Source: JADLHS01 sp044225555 (lineage in GTDB: Bacteria > Verrucomicrobiota > Verrucomicrobiia > Limisphaerales > JADLHS01). Taken from it: 64,000 bases of DNA. Position 1 is the first letter of the stretch, and every line of letters begins with the position of its first letter. Of the stretch, positions 1 to 9,672 are shown one piece after another. The DNA lies in assembly GCA_044225555.1 (NCBI GenBank), contig JBGAIM010000010.1, forward strand, positions 1 through 64,000, in the 5' to 3' direction. Under the pieces are notes generated by a model. It saw nothing but the letters and a program-made list of their open reading frames with translations, searched no databases and was not told the DNA's origin. The position numbers were made by a program, and so were the translations under genes.

Positions 1-932
1 ATGCCCTGCGACATCAACTCCTGCGCGTCGAAGGGCGTTTTGCCCGTGAGCAATTCGTAAAGCAACACGCCGAGCGAATAGATGTCGCTGCGCGTGTCCA
101 CGTCCAGCCCGCTCATCTCCGCCTGCTCCGGACTCATGTAAGCCGGCGTGCCGATGAACTGGTGCAACTGCGTATAGACCGTGTTGTCGGTCAGGCGTCC
201 CTCCGTCGCCTTGGCTATGCCGAAATCAATCACCTTTGGCACCGGCACGCCGTCGTGCAGCGTCACGAGAATGTTCGAGGGCTTGATGTCGCGGTGGATG
301 ATGCCCTTCTGATGCGCGTGCTGGATCGCCTGGCAAACCTTGATGAACAGATCGAGCCGCTCCTTGGTGCTGAGTTTCTCCTGGTCGCAGTAGTCGGTGA
401 TCTTGATGCCCCGCACCAGTTCCATTACGAAGAACGGACGGCCCAGTTCCGTTGTGCCCGCATCCAGCACCTTGGCGATGTTCGGGTGGTCCATCATCGC
501 CAGCGCCTGGCGCTCGGCTTCGAAGCGCGCGACCACCTGCTTGGTGTCCATGCCCAGCTTGATCACCTTGAGCGCCACACGCCGGCGGACCGGCTCGGTT
601 TGCTCCGCGACATACACCACGCCGCACCCACCTTCACCGACGCGCTCCAAAAGTTTGTAGCGCCCGAGCGTCTGGCCCACGGCTTCATCGGGCGCATCGG
701 CGAGATCAAGCTTGATGGTGAGACGGGCGGCTTCGGCCTGTGTGGGCACAAGGTTGTCTGGCTGGTCTTGCGCGGCGAGTAAGGCTTCAAGGCGTTGGCG
801 CAGGGCAGGGTTGCCGTGGCAGGCGCCATCGAGGAAAGTGGCGCGCTCGGAGGCTGGTCGCTCCAGGGCGGCGGCAAAGAGCGCTTCTTCGCGCTGGTTG
901 AACGGTGGCATTGGCGATTGGGAATTACTCAT
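1..932 (-). CDS. Serine/threonine protein kinase (C-terminus beyond window)
   Basis: The reading frame starts at ATG 932 and runs off the left edge after 310 codons. About 90 residues resembling the usual N-terminal segment of PVC-group kinases precede the kinase domain. The Gly-rich loop GEGGCG is near residues 99-104, the VALK lysine is K122, HRDIKPSN has its catalytic Asp at 215, DFG is at 236-238 and the SPE triplet is near 268. All catalytic residues are present, so an active kinase is expected. Relatives often carry WD40, TPR or transmembrane segments after the kinase domain; that part is outside the window. A TIGR02999-type sigma factor lies 330 bp upstream on the same strand, a common pairing in this phylum, which suggests a shared signalling unit (inference). 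Confidence 0.93.
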   Translation of the reverse strand, partial: MSNSQSPMPPFNQREEALFAAALERPASERATFLDGACHGNPALRQRLEALLAAQDQPDNLVPTQAEAARLTIKLDLADAPDEAVGQTLGRYKLLERVGEGGCGVVYVAEQTEPVRRRVALKVIKLGMDTKQVVARFEAERQALAMMDHPNIAKVLDAGTTELGRPFFVMELVRGIKITDYCDQEKLSTKERLDLFIKVCQAIQHAHQKGIIHRDIKPSNILVTLHDGVPVPKVIDFGIAKATEGRLTDNTVYTQLHQFIGTPAYMSPEQAEMSGLDVDTRSDIYSLGVLLYELLTGKTPFDAQELMSQG

Positions 933-1023
933 CTGATCCTACATGCGCATTTGGCCGACTAAAAGTATGAAGAATTTTTCCTATACTTTTCCAGTCAGGT
1001 TTGCGCATTGATAGGTGAAGGCC

Positions 1024-1233
1024 ATGAGCAACTCTGAATTCAAATTCTACTGTTCCCACTGTGACCAACCGTTGAAGTGCGAACCGCAATTCGCCGGACG
1101 CCAGATTCAATGCCCGTCCTGCCAGCATCTCATCCGCATCCCGAATCCACCGGCGGGCACCGGCTTCACTCACGTGCAACCGGAATCCGGCCAGACCTGG
1201 GCCACGCATGTGCCCAAGGGTAAGAAAGCCTGA
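1024..1233 (+). CDS. Small zinc-ribbon protein
   Basis: This 69-residue protein has two CxxC knuckles (C10/C13 and C30/C33) in a context typical of short bacterial zinc ribbons (CSHCDQPLKC then QCPSCQHLIRIP). The rest is polar and probably disordered. A GTG at 1015 is possible, but ATG 1024 follows the purine-rich AGGTGAAGG and is preferred. It lies between the divergent kinase and sigma-factor genes. Similar ribbons occur N-terminally in larger verrucomicrobial proteins; here it stands alone. A role in zinc or protein binding is inferred; no specific function is assigned. Confidence 0.7.
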   Translation: MSNSEFKFYCSHCDQPLKCEPQFAGRQIQCPSCQHLIRIPNPPAGTGFTHVQPESGQTWATHVPKGKKA

Positions 1234-1261
1234 GCGGCAGGTCCGGTGACTCAGCCGCAGA

Positions 1262-1828
1262 TCAGCGCGGTGAGGGGCCGCGCATCTCGACGGTCAGCCA
1301 GGCACGGGCGTAGGCCCACCATTGCTTGGCCACTGGCACGGTAATGCCAAGGGCGGATGCGGCTTCCTCGAAGGTCATCCCCACAAAATAGCGGAGCTTC
1401 ACCAGTTCGGCCTTGCGCGGATCAATTGCGGCGAATTTTTCCAACGCCTCATCAACGGCGAGCAAACTGTCGTCATCTGCCACGGGAGCAGGAATCTCGA
1501 TTTCATCCACATCCAGCGGGCTGACGCCGCTGCCGCGCTTGGCAGCCTGGCGACGGCGGGCGCGCTCGATCAAGATGCGACGCATCGCTTCGGCGGCAGC
1601 GCCGAAGAAGTGGGCCCGATTCTCGAAACGCGCCCCCTCGCCTCCGCCGAGCCGCAACCACGCCTCATGAACGAGCGCCGTGGGTTGCAAGGTGTGGCTG
1701 GCGCTCTCGCGGGCCATTCGCTGCCGCGCAATCTGTCGCAGTTCGTCATAGACCAATGGCAGTAATTCCGCCGCCGCGCGCGGATCACCCCCAGCGGCGG
1801 CTTGCAGTAGTTGAGTGGCGTCACTCAT
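1262..1828 (-). CDS. ECF-like RNA polymerase sigma factor (TIGR02999 type)
   Basis: This 188-residue protein matches the ECF-like sigma family common in Planctomycetes, Verrucomicrobia and Acidobacteria. The N-terminal sigma-2 region has the signatures LLPLVYDELRQIA, TLQPTALVHEAWLRL and RAHFFGAAAEAMRRIL. The C-terminal sigma-4 helix-turn-helix lies near residues 130-180 (LRYFVGMTFEEAASALGI, then VAKQWWAYARAWL). It should direct RNA polymerase to a dedicated promoter set. It is co-directional with the Ser/Thr kinase downstream, and such pairs are often proposed to act together. No anti-sigma gene is adjacent. Confidence 0.93.
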   Translation of the reverse strand: MSDATQLLQAAAGGDPRAAAELLPLVYDELRQIARQRMARESASHTLQPTALVHEAWLRLGGGEGARFENRAHFFGAAAEAMRRILIERARRRQAAKRGSGVSPLDVDEIEIPAPVADDDSLLAVDEALEKFAAIDPRKAELVKLRYFVGMTFEEAASALGITVPVAKQWWAYARAWLTVEMRGPSPR

Positions 1829-1942
1829 GTTCGTGGCGAGTCTATGGCAACGACCCGCAGCACGCCACGAAACGTTGTTCGTTTCGGGGCCGCGTAATCA
1901 CGTCTCCTTGACGCCGCGGCCTCAATCGCATAGACGATCTTC

Positions 1943-2797
1943 ATGCGCCGTGACATTTTCTGCTTCTGCGCAATCGCTGCGGCGGTTGCCGTTTACGCCA
2001 CCCCGGCACTGGCTCATCCCGGCGGCCTCGATAAAAATGGCGGGCACACGGACAAAAAAACCGGCGAGTATCATTATCACAAGGCCAAGGGAAGCGGCGC
2101 CGAACCTTCCGACCCACCGGCACCCCCTGCCACGACGAAGGGGCCGCGCCCGTCTCCGGCCCCGAGCGCGCCAACATCCCCACCGTCCCCGGTACTCACC
2201 ACACCGGTCGCGCCGCCAGCCCGAGTGGTCAGCGCGGAAACCATTTCACAAACCGCCGTTACCAATCAGGCGGTGGACTGCACCCAACTCCTCGCGCGCC
2301 TGATTGACCCGACGCAGTTGGCCACGTTGCAAGCCCGTGCTGCTGATCCCCGAATCTACCAAGTGGCGGCCCTTTTGGAACAAGCCAGACTGCAAGGTCA
2401 GAGCGTGTCGGTGGTGGCGACGAACGCTGTGAAACTCGCCGGCTATACGAATGCAGCGTGGGCCGTCATGACGTGCGATTCGTTGGTGCGAAACCACCAG
2501 ACCGCTCAGGAACTCGGCGTCCTGGCCGCGCCGGGTCTGGTAGAGATGCAGCGCGGTCAGCCGCCCACGATCGCCAATGGCGCCTTCGGTGGGGACGCCT
2601 TGAGCGTGGCTCATACCATTCCCTTCGCCGTGGCCCCGGAACTCGACAATGTCATTGCGAACCTGGAGCTGCTGCCGGCGAAAGTGAAATCCGCCAAAGG
2701 TGACCAGGTTGGTCCGCGACAATACGAACTGGCGCGAAAGTTTCACGCCGCTGGATTGCTGGCCACGGAGCGGATGAACGAGCTGCTGGCAAAGTGA
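1943..2797 (+). CDS. Secreted YHYH-motif protein
   Basis: This 284-residue protein has a Sec signal peptide (residues 1-24, ending TPALA) followed at once by HPGGLDKNGGH...GEYHYHK. That is the His-rich YHYH motif found at the start of many exported bacterial proteins and thought to bind metal. A Pro/Ala/Ser-rich linker (about residues 50-95) leads to an alpha-helical region of roughly 180 residues that I do not recognise. The YHYH call is firm; the function of the C-terminal part is unknown. It stands as a single gene on the plus strand, 115 bp from the divergent sigma gene. Confidence 0.8.
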   Translation: MRRDIFCFCAIAAAVAVYATPALAHPGGLDKNGGHTDKKTGEYHYHKAKGSGAEPSDPPAPPATTKGPRPSPAPSAPTSPPSPVLTTPVAPPARVVSAETISQTAVTNQAVDCTQLLARLIDPTQLATLQARAADPRIYQVAALLEQARLQGQSVSVVATNAVKLAGYTNAAWAVMTCDSLVRNHQTAQELGVLAAPGLVEMQRGQPPTIANGAFGGDALSVAHTIPFAVAPELDNVIANLELLPAKVKSAKGDQVGPRQYELARKFHAAGLLATERMNELLAK

Positions 2798-2881
2798 GCG
2801 GTAAGAGTGTTTTGCCAAGCAAGCCGCCGGCGGGCGCGGATCGCACTTGCCAAGCTGCGGTCGATCTGACCAGTTTCGTGC

Positions 2882-3799
2882 ATGTGCTCCGACACGCTTG
2901 ACTCCTCGCCAATCACGATCCGTTACCTTCCCTTGGTCCTGCTGGCATTTGTCGCCGCGAGCTGTTCAACGCTGCCACCCGCACCGGCGGATTGGACGGC
3001 CTGGCAGACGCGGCGGAATGAGTCCATTGGCGGGACGAACGGTTGGACGACGCTCATCGGATTGCACTGGTTGAAGGAGGGCGATAATTCGGCCGGCAGC
3101 GCTCCAACCAACCAGGTTGTGCTGCGATCGGATCGCGTCCCAAACAACATCGGGGTTTTCACCCGCACCGGGAAGTCAGTTACCTTCACGGCCGCGGAGA
3201 ATGTAGACGTCCGGGTCCGGGGAGAGAAGGTGGGCCGGATGGAACTGAAGACCGACGCGTCATCCGGCCCGACCCGGCTGCAGGTGGGTGCGGTTTCCAT
3301 GGTTGCCATCGAGCGCGGCGACCGGCTGGGGTTGCGGGTGCGGGACCCGGACTCCGCCACCCGTCGCGCGTTCAAGGGACTGCGGTGGTTTCCTTACAAC
3401 CCGGCTTGGCGACTGGAAGGGAAGTTTGTCGCCTTTCCGGTGGCTGAAAAGTTGCGCGTGCCGGATGTCACGGGTGCGATCCAGGAATTTACCGGTCCCG
3501 GCGCGATCGAGTTCACGGTTCACGGCTCGGTGTATCGACTGACCGTCGTTCAAGAGCCTGGCGATCCGGACTTCTTTCTCATGTTCCACGACGAGACCTC
3601 CGGGGTTTCCACTTATGGGGCCGGGCGCTTCCTGTCGGTTTCCAAACCGGATGCCGATCAGCGAGTGGTCATTGATTTCAACCGTGCCTATACGCCGCCT
3701 TGCGGGTTCACCGCCTTTGCGACCTGTCCGATCCCGCCACGGCAGAACTGGCTGAAACTCGCCGTCAAGGCGGGCGAACTCAACCCCGCCGGCCACTGA
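2882..3799 (+). CDS. DUF1684 family lipoprotein
   Basis: This 305-residue protein begins with a lipoprotein signal ending in the lipobox VAASC, so membrane anchoring is expected. The mature part carries DUF1684 hallmarks: LIGLHWLKEGDNSAGS near the start, FKGLRWFPYNPAW in the middle, and the conserved C-terminal run from FHDETSG and YGAGRFL to DFNRAYTPPCGFTAFATCP with two cysteines. Full length matches the family. The biochemical role is not established. It lies 84 bp after the YHYH gene and 85 bp before the OPT transporter. Confidence 0.9.
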   Translation: MCSDTLDSSPITIRYLPLVLLAFVAASCSTLPPAPADWTAWQTRRNESIGGTNGWTTLIGLHWLKEGDNSAGSAPTNQVVLRSDRVPNNIGVFTRTGKSVTFTAAENVDVRVRGEKVGRMELKTDASSGPTRLQVGAVSMVAIERGDRLGLRVRDPDSATRRAFKGLRWFPYNPAWRLEGKFVAFPVAEKLRVPDVTGAIQEFTGPGAIEFTVHGSVYRLTVVQEPGDPDFFLMFHDETSGVSTYGAGRFLSVSKPDADQRVVIDFNRAYTPPCGFTAFATCPIPPRQNWLKLAVKAGELNPAGH

Positions 3800-3884
3800 G
3801 CCAGCCGTAATCCGACCAATCGGAAACTGCAATTGCGGGAAAAGGCTTTTCACCGGGCAGAAGTTCCGGCAGCGTGGCGCCTTT

Positions 3885-6164
3885 ATGGCGCAAGCAAACC
3901 CGCCTGTTAACCCGGAAGCGTTCAAGCCATACATACCCGCATCGGCTGCGCCTCGCGAGCTCACGGCGCGCGCGGTGATTCTGGGCACTCTCTTGGGCGT
4001 CGTTTTCGGAGCTTCCTCGCTTTATCTTGTGTTGAAGGTTGGTCTGACCGTCAGCGCATCCATCCCCGTGGCGGTGATCTCGCTCGCTTTGTTTCGGTTG
4101 TGGTCCAAGTGCGGTGGACGCGACGCGACCATCCTCGAAAACAACATCGTGCAGACCGCTGGTTCGGCGGGCGAATCCATTGCTTTCGGGATTGGCGTGA
4201 CGATGCCCGCGATCATGATTCTCGGATTTGATCTGGAAATCGCCCGGGTCACGCTAGTGGCCTTGCTGGGTGGATTGTTGGGCATCCTGATGATGATTCC
4301 GCTGCGCCGGGCGCTGATCGTCGCCGAGCATGGCAAGTTGAAATATCCCGAGGGCACGGCTTGCGCGGAAGTGCTCAAGGCGGGGGCGGATGAAGAATCC
4401 CGCTCGTTGGCTGATGAAGCGCCCGGCAAACGTGGTGTGGAAGTCGTAGTTCCCAGCGGCACGGCAATTTTCGCGGGCTTCGGGCTTGGGCTGGTTTACA
4501 AAACCGCGATGTCAGCTTTCCGCCTGTGGAAGGACACGCCGGAGAAGGTTCTGGGCGCGCCGCTGAAGAGTGGGAGCATCGCTTGCGAAATTTCCCCTGA
4601 ACTACTCGGCGTCGGTTACATCATCGGTCCCCGCATCGCCTCGATCATGATGGCGGGCGGCGTGCTGGGGTATCTCGTCTTGATTCCGCTCATCAAGTTT
4701 TTCGGTGAAGGCATGACCAGCGTGCTGGCGCCCGGCACAAAACCGATTTCCGAAATGAGCCCCGGCGATATGCGGAGTGCCTACTTGCTTTACATCGGCG
4801 CGGGGTCGGTGGCCGCTGGCGGCATCATCAGTCTCGTCCGCTCGCTGCCCACCATCCTCCATGGGGTGCGGTCTGGCTTGTCGGATTTTAAAAAGGCGGC
4901 CACGGCGCATGTTTCCGTGCTGCGGACGGAGCGCGACATGTCCATGAAAGTAGTGGCGGCTGGGTTGGTGGCGCTCGTGATTGCGATTCTTGCCGCCCGC
5001 ACGCTGCACATGAATATTCTCGGGGCGCTGTTGATTGTCGTGTTCGGCTTCCTCTTCGTCACGGTTTCATCACGGCTCACTGGCGAAATCGGTTCGTCCT
5101 CCAACCCCATCTCCGGCATGACGGTCGCCACCTTGCTCCTCACGTGTTTGATCTTTCTGGTTGTGGGCTGGACAGGCGGACCGTATTACGTCACGGCATT
5201 GTCGGTCGGCGGCATCGTTTGTATTGCGGCGTCGAATGGCGGCACGACTTCGCAGGATTTGAAAACCGGCTTCCTACTCGGCGCTACCCCGAAGCTGCAA
5301 CAGATCGCCATTCTGATTGGGGCGACGGTCAGCGCATTGGTGCTGGGGCCGATTCTCCTTGGCTTGAATGATGTGAAGTCGGTCTATGTTCCGGCAGCTG
5401 AAGCCGCGCCCGGCTTACGCGTTCCGGCGGAAGTGAAACTGGAACAAAGCGAAGCCCTGCCTCGGTCCCAATTCAAAGACAGTGACACACGCTTCAAAGT
5501 GTGGCACAAGACGGACGCTGCCGGTGGTCCGGCGGGAAAATATCTCGTGGATGATTCCGGCGCCGCGGTGTGGTTGGTGGATCCCGGCATCAACGGCGAC
5601 TACACCAAGCGGCAGGATGGGACGGAGGTGAAAAAGTTCGAAGCCCCCAAGGCCGTATTGATGAGCTATATCATCAAAGGCATCCTGGACCGCAAACTGC
5701 CGTGGGCGTTGGTTTTGTTTGGCGTGATGATTTCGGTGACGTTGGAACTGTGCGGGATTTCGTCGCTGGCATTTGCCGTTGGTGTTTACATTCCCATCTC
5801 CAGCTCAACGCCCATTTTCGTCGGCGGACTGGTGCGTTGGCTGGTGGACGGCCACATTCGCAAGAAGCTCGATGCGCATAAACTCACCGAAGAAGAGCTG
5901 GTTGCCGAAGGGGACAAAAGCCCCGGCGTCCTGCTTGCGAGCGGCTACATCGCAGGAGGTGCGATCGCGGGCATCATCATCGCGTTTATCGCGGGCGCGT
6001 TGCCCAAGCTGGATACGGCCATCGCGCAGTGGGCCGAGAAGGTGAATCCGTTCTTCGGCGGGCCGAATGCTGACCTGCTTTCAATGTTGCCGTTCGTGGC
6101 GTTTTCGCTGTTACTTTATCTTGTGGGCCGCGGGTTGCTGATGAACGGCAGGCGGCCGAGTTAA
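3885..6164 (+). CDS. OPT family oligopeptide transporter
   Basis: This 759-residue polytopic inner-membrane protein matches the bacterial OPT family. Supporting features are the N-terminal RELTARAVILGTLLGVVFG helix, the ENNIVQTAGSAGESIAFG motif, the KYPEGTACAEVLKAG cytoplasmic segment and the later GSSSNPISGMT motif. A hydrophilic insert of about 100 residues (roughly 500-600) separates the two halves. These proteins import small peptides or metal chelates by ion symport. The gene ends 29 bp before an M2 peptidase gene, so peptide uptake followed by hydrolysis is a reasonable reading of the pair. Confidence 0.93.
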   Translation: MAQANPPVNPEAFKPYIPASAAPRELTARAVILGTLLGVVFGASSLYLVLKVGLTVSASIPVAVISLALFRLWSKCGGRDATILENNIVQTAGSAGESIAFGIGVTMPAIMILGFDLEIARVTLVALLGGLLGILMMIPLRRALIVAEHGKLKYPEGTACAEVLKAGADEESRSLADEAPGKRGVEVVVPSGTAIFAGFGLGLVYKTAMSAFRLWKDTPEKVLGAPLKSGSIACEISPELLGVGYIIGPRIASIMMAGGVLGYLVLIPLIKFFGEGMTSVLAPGTKPISEMSPGDMRSAYLLYIGAGSVAAGGIISLVRSLPTILHGVRSGLSDFKKAATAHVSVLRTERDMSMKVVAAGLVALVIAILAARTLHMNILGALLIVVFGFLFVTVSSRLTGEIGSSSNPISGMTVATLLLTCLIFLVVGWTGGPYYVTALSVGGIVCIAASNGGTTSQDLKTGFLLGATPKLQQIAILIGATVSALVLGPILLGLNDVKSVYVPAAEAAPGLRVPAEVKLEQSEALPRSQFKDSDTRFKVWHKTDAAGGPAGKYLVDDSGAAVWLVDPGINGDYTKRQDGTEVKKFEAPKAVLMSYIIKGILDRKLPWALVLFGVMISVTLELCGISSLAFAVGVYIPISSSTPIFVGGLVRWLVDGHIRKKLDAHKLTEEELVAEGDKSPGVLLASGYIAGGAIAGIIIAFIAGALPKLDTAIAQWAEKVNPFFGGPNADLLSMLPFVAFSLLLYLVGRGLLMNGRRPS

Positions 6165-6193
6165 CCCGGTTTTTGGACCAGCCAGTTCATTTT

Positions 6194-7996
6194 ATGAAGC
6201 GCAATTCTCGTCTCCTGCTTGGAATCGTTTGCGTCGCCTCAGCGCTCTGGGCCGGCGTGGCGCGGGCCGACAGCAAGAGCGACGCGAAGCAATTCCTCGA
6301 AACTTACAATCTTACCTACCAACGACTTTACACCGTGGCCAGCGAAGCGCAGTGGCTGGCGGCGACGGATGTGACCGACGAACACACCGGCCAGCGCATC
6401 GGCGCGGATCAGGCGCAATCGGCCTACCTCGGCAGCCCGTGGATCATCGAGAAAGCGCGCGAGCTGTTGAAACAGAGCGGCAAGCTTGATCCGCTGACGG
6501 TGCGTCAATTGCAGCATGTGCTGCTGCTCGCCGCCGGTGCGCCCGGAACGATTCCGGAGATTGTGAACGAGCGCGTTATTGCCGAGGCGCGACAGGGTGC
6601 AACCCTGGACGGCTTTCAATTCAAATGGACGCCACCGGGCGCGCCGAAAGCGGAGGTGCTGACCGCCAACAAGATTGATGAAATCTTGAATTCCTCGACG
6701 AACCTCGCGGAGCGACTCGCGGTCTGGAAGGCGTCGAAGGAATCGGGTGTGGCGCTCAAACCGGGGCTGCTCAAGTTGCGCGAGCTGCGCAATCGCGTCG
6801 CCTCCGAGATGGGCTACAGTTCGTACTTCGGCCTGCGCGCGGCGTTCTCGGACATGAGCGTGCCGGAGATGAAGCAATTAACCGACAAGCTCGTGCAAGA
6901 CACCAAGCCGCTCTACGAACAATTGCATTGTTGGACCAAATTCAAACTTGCCGAACGCTACGGCCAGCCCGTGCCGAAACTGATTCCAGCCCAATGGCTC
7001 GGTAATCGTTGGGGCCAGGAATGGCCCGGCCTCGTGGACAGCATTGATCTTGATCCGCTGTTCAAGGACAACTCGCCCGAGTGGATTGTCCAGCGGGCGG
7101 TGAATTACGGCGAATCCATCGGCCTACCCAAAGTGCCTGCGGCCGGCTTCTGGGCGAAGTCCGATCTTTACGAGCTGCCCGCCGACGGCAAACGCAAGAA
7201 GAACACCCACGCGTCGGCCTGGCATATCAATCTGGAAACGGATGTGCGTTCGTTGATGAACGTGCGTTCGGATGCCTATTGGTTCAACACGGCGCATCAC
7301 GAGTTGGGGCATGTTTTCTATGACCTTTCCTACAGCCGGCCCGAAGTGCCGTTCGTGCTGCGCGACGGCGCCAGTCCGGCCATGCATGAAGCAATGGCCG
7401 AAGCGCTGGCCACGGCGCCGGCGCAATTGCCCTATCTGCGACAACTCGGCCTGGTCAAGCCGGACCAGAAGTTCGACGAGGTTCAATGGTTGCTGAATGA
7501 TGCGCTCGACAAGGTGGTGTTCATTCCGTGGTCCGCGGGAGTCATGGCGGCGTGGGAGCGCGATTTTTATGAGGGCAATCTGCCGGCGGATCAATTGAAC
7601 CAGCGTTGGTGGGAATACGTGGCCAAGTACCAGGGCATCGCACCTCCCGAACCGCGTAGCGAGGAGTTTTGCGATGCGGCAACCAAGACGCACATTAACG
7701 ACGACCCGGCGGAGTACTACAAATACTCCATCGCCTTCGCGATCAAGTATCAACTGCATATGCACATCGCGAAAAAGATTTTGCATCAGGACCCGCGCAA
7801 TTGCGATGCGGCAGGTCGCAAGGAGGTGGGCGAGTTTCTTTCCAAGATCATGAAGCAAGGCGCGACGAAGGATTGGCGCTTGGTTATCCGCGAAGCGACC
7901 GGCGAGGAATTCAGCGGCAAGCCCATGCTCGAATATTTCGAGCCGCTGATGAAATATCTGAAAGAGCAGAATCAGGGGCGTCAGGTGGGCTGGTAG
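6194..7996 (+). CDS. M2 family peptidyl-dipeptidase (ACE-like)
   Basis: This 600-residue secreted or periplasmic zinc metallopeptidase starts at ATG 6194, which gives a clean Sec signal (MKRNSRLLLGIVCVASALWAGVARA with cleavage after ARA). The zinc site HHELGH is followed about 24 residues later by MHEAMAEALA, supplying the third ligand Glu, as in angiotensin-converting enzyme. Family members remove C-terminal dipeptides. Length fits a single-domain ACE homologue. It is probably co-transcribed with the upstream OPT transporter (29-bp gap). Confidence 0.92.
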   Translation: MKRNSRLLLGIVCVASALWAGVARADSKSDAKQFLETYNLTYQRLYTVASEAQWLAATDVTDEHTGQRIGADQAQSAYLGSPWIIEKARELLKQSGKLDPLTVRQLQHVLLLAAGAPGTIPEIVNERVIAEARQGATLDGFQFKWTPPGAPKAEVLTANKIDEILNSSTNLAERLAVWKASKESGVALKPGLLKLRELRNRVASEMGYSSYFGLRAAFSDMSVPEMKQLTDKLVQDTKPLYEQLHCWTKFKLAERYGQPVPKLIPAQWLGNRWGQEWPGLVDSIDLDPLFKDNSPEWIVQRAVNYGESIGLPKVPAAGFWAKSDLYELPADGKRKKNTHASAWHINLETDVRSLMNVRSDAYWFNTAHHELGHVFYDLSYSRPEVPFVLRDGASPAMHEAMAEALATAPAQLPYLRQLGLVKPDQKFDEVQWLLNDALDKVVFIPWSAGVMAAWERDFYEGNLPADQLNQRWWEYVAKYQGIAPPEPRSEEFCDAATKTHINDDPAEYYKYSIAFAIKYQLHMHIAKKILHQDPRNCDAAGRKEVGEFLSKIMKQGATKDWRLVIREATGEEFSGKPMLEYFEPLMKYLKEQNQGRQVGW

Positions 7997-8104
7997 AAAT
8001 ACCAGGCGGGCGCGGCTTGGCGGGTCGTGGAGGCCCGATAACTTTGCTTGCGAGAATCAGGCTACGAGAGTAACAAAAGACGGGTTCACCTGGGAAAACA
8101 AATT

Positions 8105-9397
8105 ATGACGACTTCAAATCGCTTCACGCGTCGCAAATTCCTTCAAGCCACAACCGCCCTGGCCGTGGTGGCACCGACCATTCTGCCTTCGTCTATCTGG
8201 GCGGCCGAAAAAGGGCCGAACGATAAGATCACGCTCGGGTTCATCGGCATGGGCAAGCAGAACAGCGGCCTGCTCAACGGTTTCATCCATAACAAGGAAA
8301 CCCAGGTGGTCGCGGTGTGTGATGTGGACACCACACGGCGCAATCACGCCCAGCAGACGGTCGAGGGTTATTACGCGAAACAGACCAACAAGGGTACGTT
8401 CAAAGGGTGCGATGCGTACACGGATTTTCGCGAGTTGATCGCGCGGAAGGACATTGACGCCGTGGTGGTCGCCACGCCGGATCACTGGCACGCGCTCAAC
8501 GTGGTTGCCGCGGCGAATGCGGGCAAGGACATCTATTGCGAGAAGCCGCTTTCGCTGACCATTTACGAAGCCCGCGCCATGGTAAACGCCGTTCGCAAGA
8601 ACAACCGCATTTGTCAGACGGGTAGCATGCAACGGTCATCGCGCGAATTTCTGAAGGCCTGTGAACTGGTCCGCAACGGGCGCTTGGGCAAAATCAAAAC
8701 GGTGGTGGTCGGGGTCGGTGCGCCCAGCAAGTGGTGCGATCTGCCGGAGGAAAAGATGGAGCCCGGGCTCGATTGGAATTTCTGGCTCGGCCCGGCGCCG
8801 CTGCGGCCTTACAACTCGGTGCTCAGTCCGCGCGGGGTGCATGATTTCTTTCCGAACTGGCGCAGCTATCGGGAATATTCCGGCGGCGCGATGACGGACT
8901 GGGGCGCGCATCATTTTGATATTGCTCAATGGGGCTTGGGCATGGACGACAGCGGACCGGTGGAGATCATTCCGCCGGAGAACCCCAACGCCACCAGCGG
9001 CGTGCGGTTCATTTACGCCAACGGCGTCGAGATGATCCACGATACCAGCAAGGGCGGGGTCACGTTCAATGGCACCGAGGGCAGCATTCACGTGGACCGC
9101 GGCGTGTTCGAGGCCAAACCCGATTCACTGGGCGAAGAACCTTTGGGCGACAAGGCGGTGCGCCTCTATGCAAGTTCGGATCACCTGAAGGATTGGTTGA
9201 GTTGTACCCGGAGCCGGAAGCTGCCGATCTGCGATGTGGAAATCGGTTGCCGGTCTGTGACGGTGTGTCACTTGGGAAATCTCGCTTATTGGAACCACCG
9301 CCGCTTGAAGTGGGATCCGAAGGCGGAACAATTCGTCGGCGATGCGGAGGCGAACAAATGGTTGAATCCGCCCAAGCGCGAACCTTGGAAGGTGTAG
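8105..9397 (+). CDS. Gfo/Idh/MocA family oxidoreductase, Tat-exported
   Basis: This 430-residue protein has a twin-arginine signal (TRRKFLQATTALAVVAP) and an NAD(P)-binding Rossmann fold starting at LGFIGMGKQNSG. The family motif is EKPLSLT, and the C-terminal alpha/beta domain carries GGAMTDWGAHHFDIAQWGLG, with His residues that usually line the active site. Such exported dehydrogenases are abundant in Planctomycetes and Verrucomicrobia and act on sugar derivatives; the substrate cannot be read here. ATG 8105 is preferred over upstream alternatives because it starts the Tat signal. It lies 108 bp after the M2 peptidase gene. Confidence 0.92.
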   Translation: MTTSNRFTRRKFLQATTALAVVAPTILPSSIWAAEKGPNDKITLGFIGMGKQNSGLLNGFIHNKETQVVAVCDVDTTRRNHAQQTVEGYYAKQTNKGTFKGCDAYTDFRELIARKDIDAVVVATPDHWHALNVVAAANAGKDIYCEKPLSLTIYEARAMVNAVRKNNRICQTGSMQRSSREFLKACELVRNGRLGKIKTVVVGVGAPSKWCDLPEEKMEPGLDWNFWLGPAPLRPYNSVLSPRGVHDFFPNWRSYREYSGGAMTDWGAHHFDIAQWGLGMDDSGPVEIIPPENPNATSGVRFIYANGVEMIHDTSKGGVTFNGTEGSIHVDRGVFEAKPDSLGEEPLGDKAVRLYASSDHLKDWLSCTRSRKLPICDVEIGCRSVTVCHLGNLAYWNHRRLKWDPKAEQFVGDAEANKWLNPPKREPWKV

Positions 9398-9672
9398 GCA
9401 ACAATGCTGGTGTCAGTTTGAGCGAGTTGCCAGGCGCCGGCTCCATTTGAAACGCAACCGGGAAAAAAGAAGTGGCTGACAGTACTCAGCGAATTTTACC
9501 GGGACTTGTTTGCCCGCGTTCCTGAATCACATCAGCCAACCGAGTTATACGCCGGTTAGCCAAGGCGTCAACCCAAGAAATGCAAAGATGAATGGCAGGC
9601 TGGATTCCGCGGGGTGTCGTTGGCCGAGCCTCCGCCGCGACCGGTGGGACCGTTTGACAACGGCCTGTTCCA

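Noticed and set aside
1234..1261. Terminator between the zinc-ribbon and sigma genes
   Set aside because: Only a five-base GCGGC/GCCGC pairing and no T-run.
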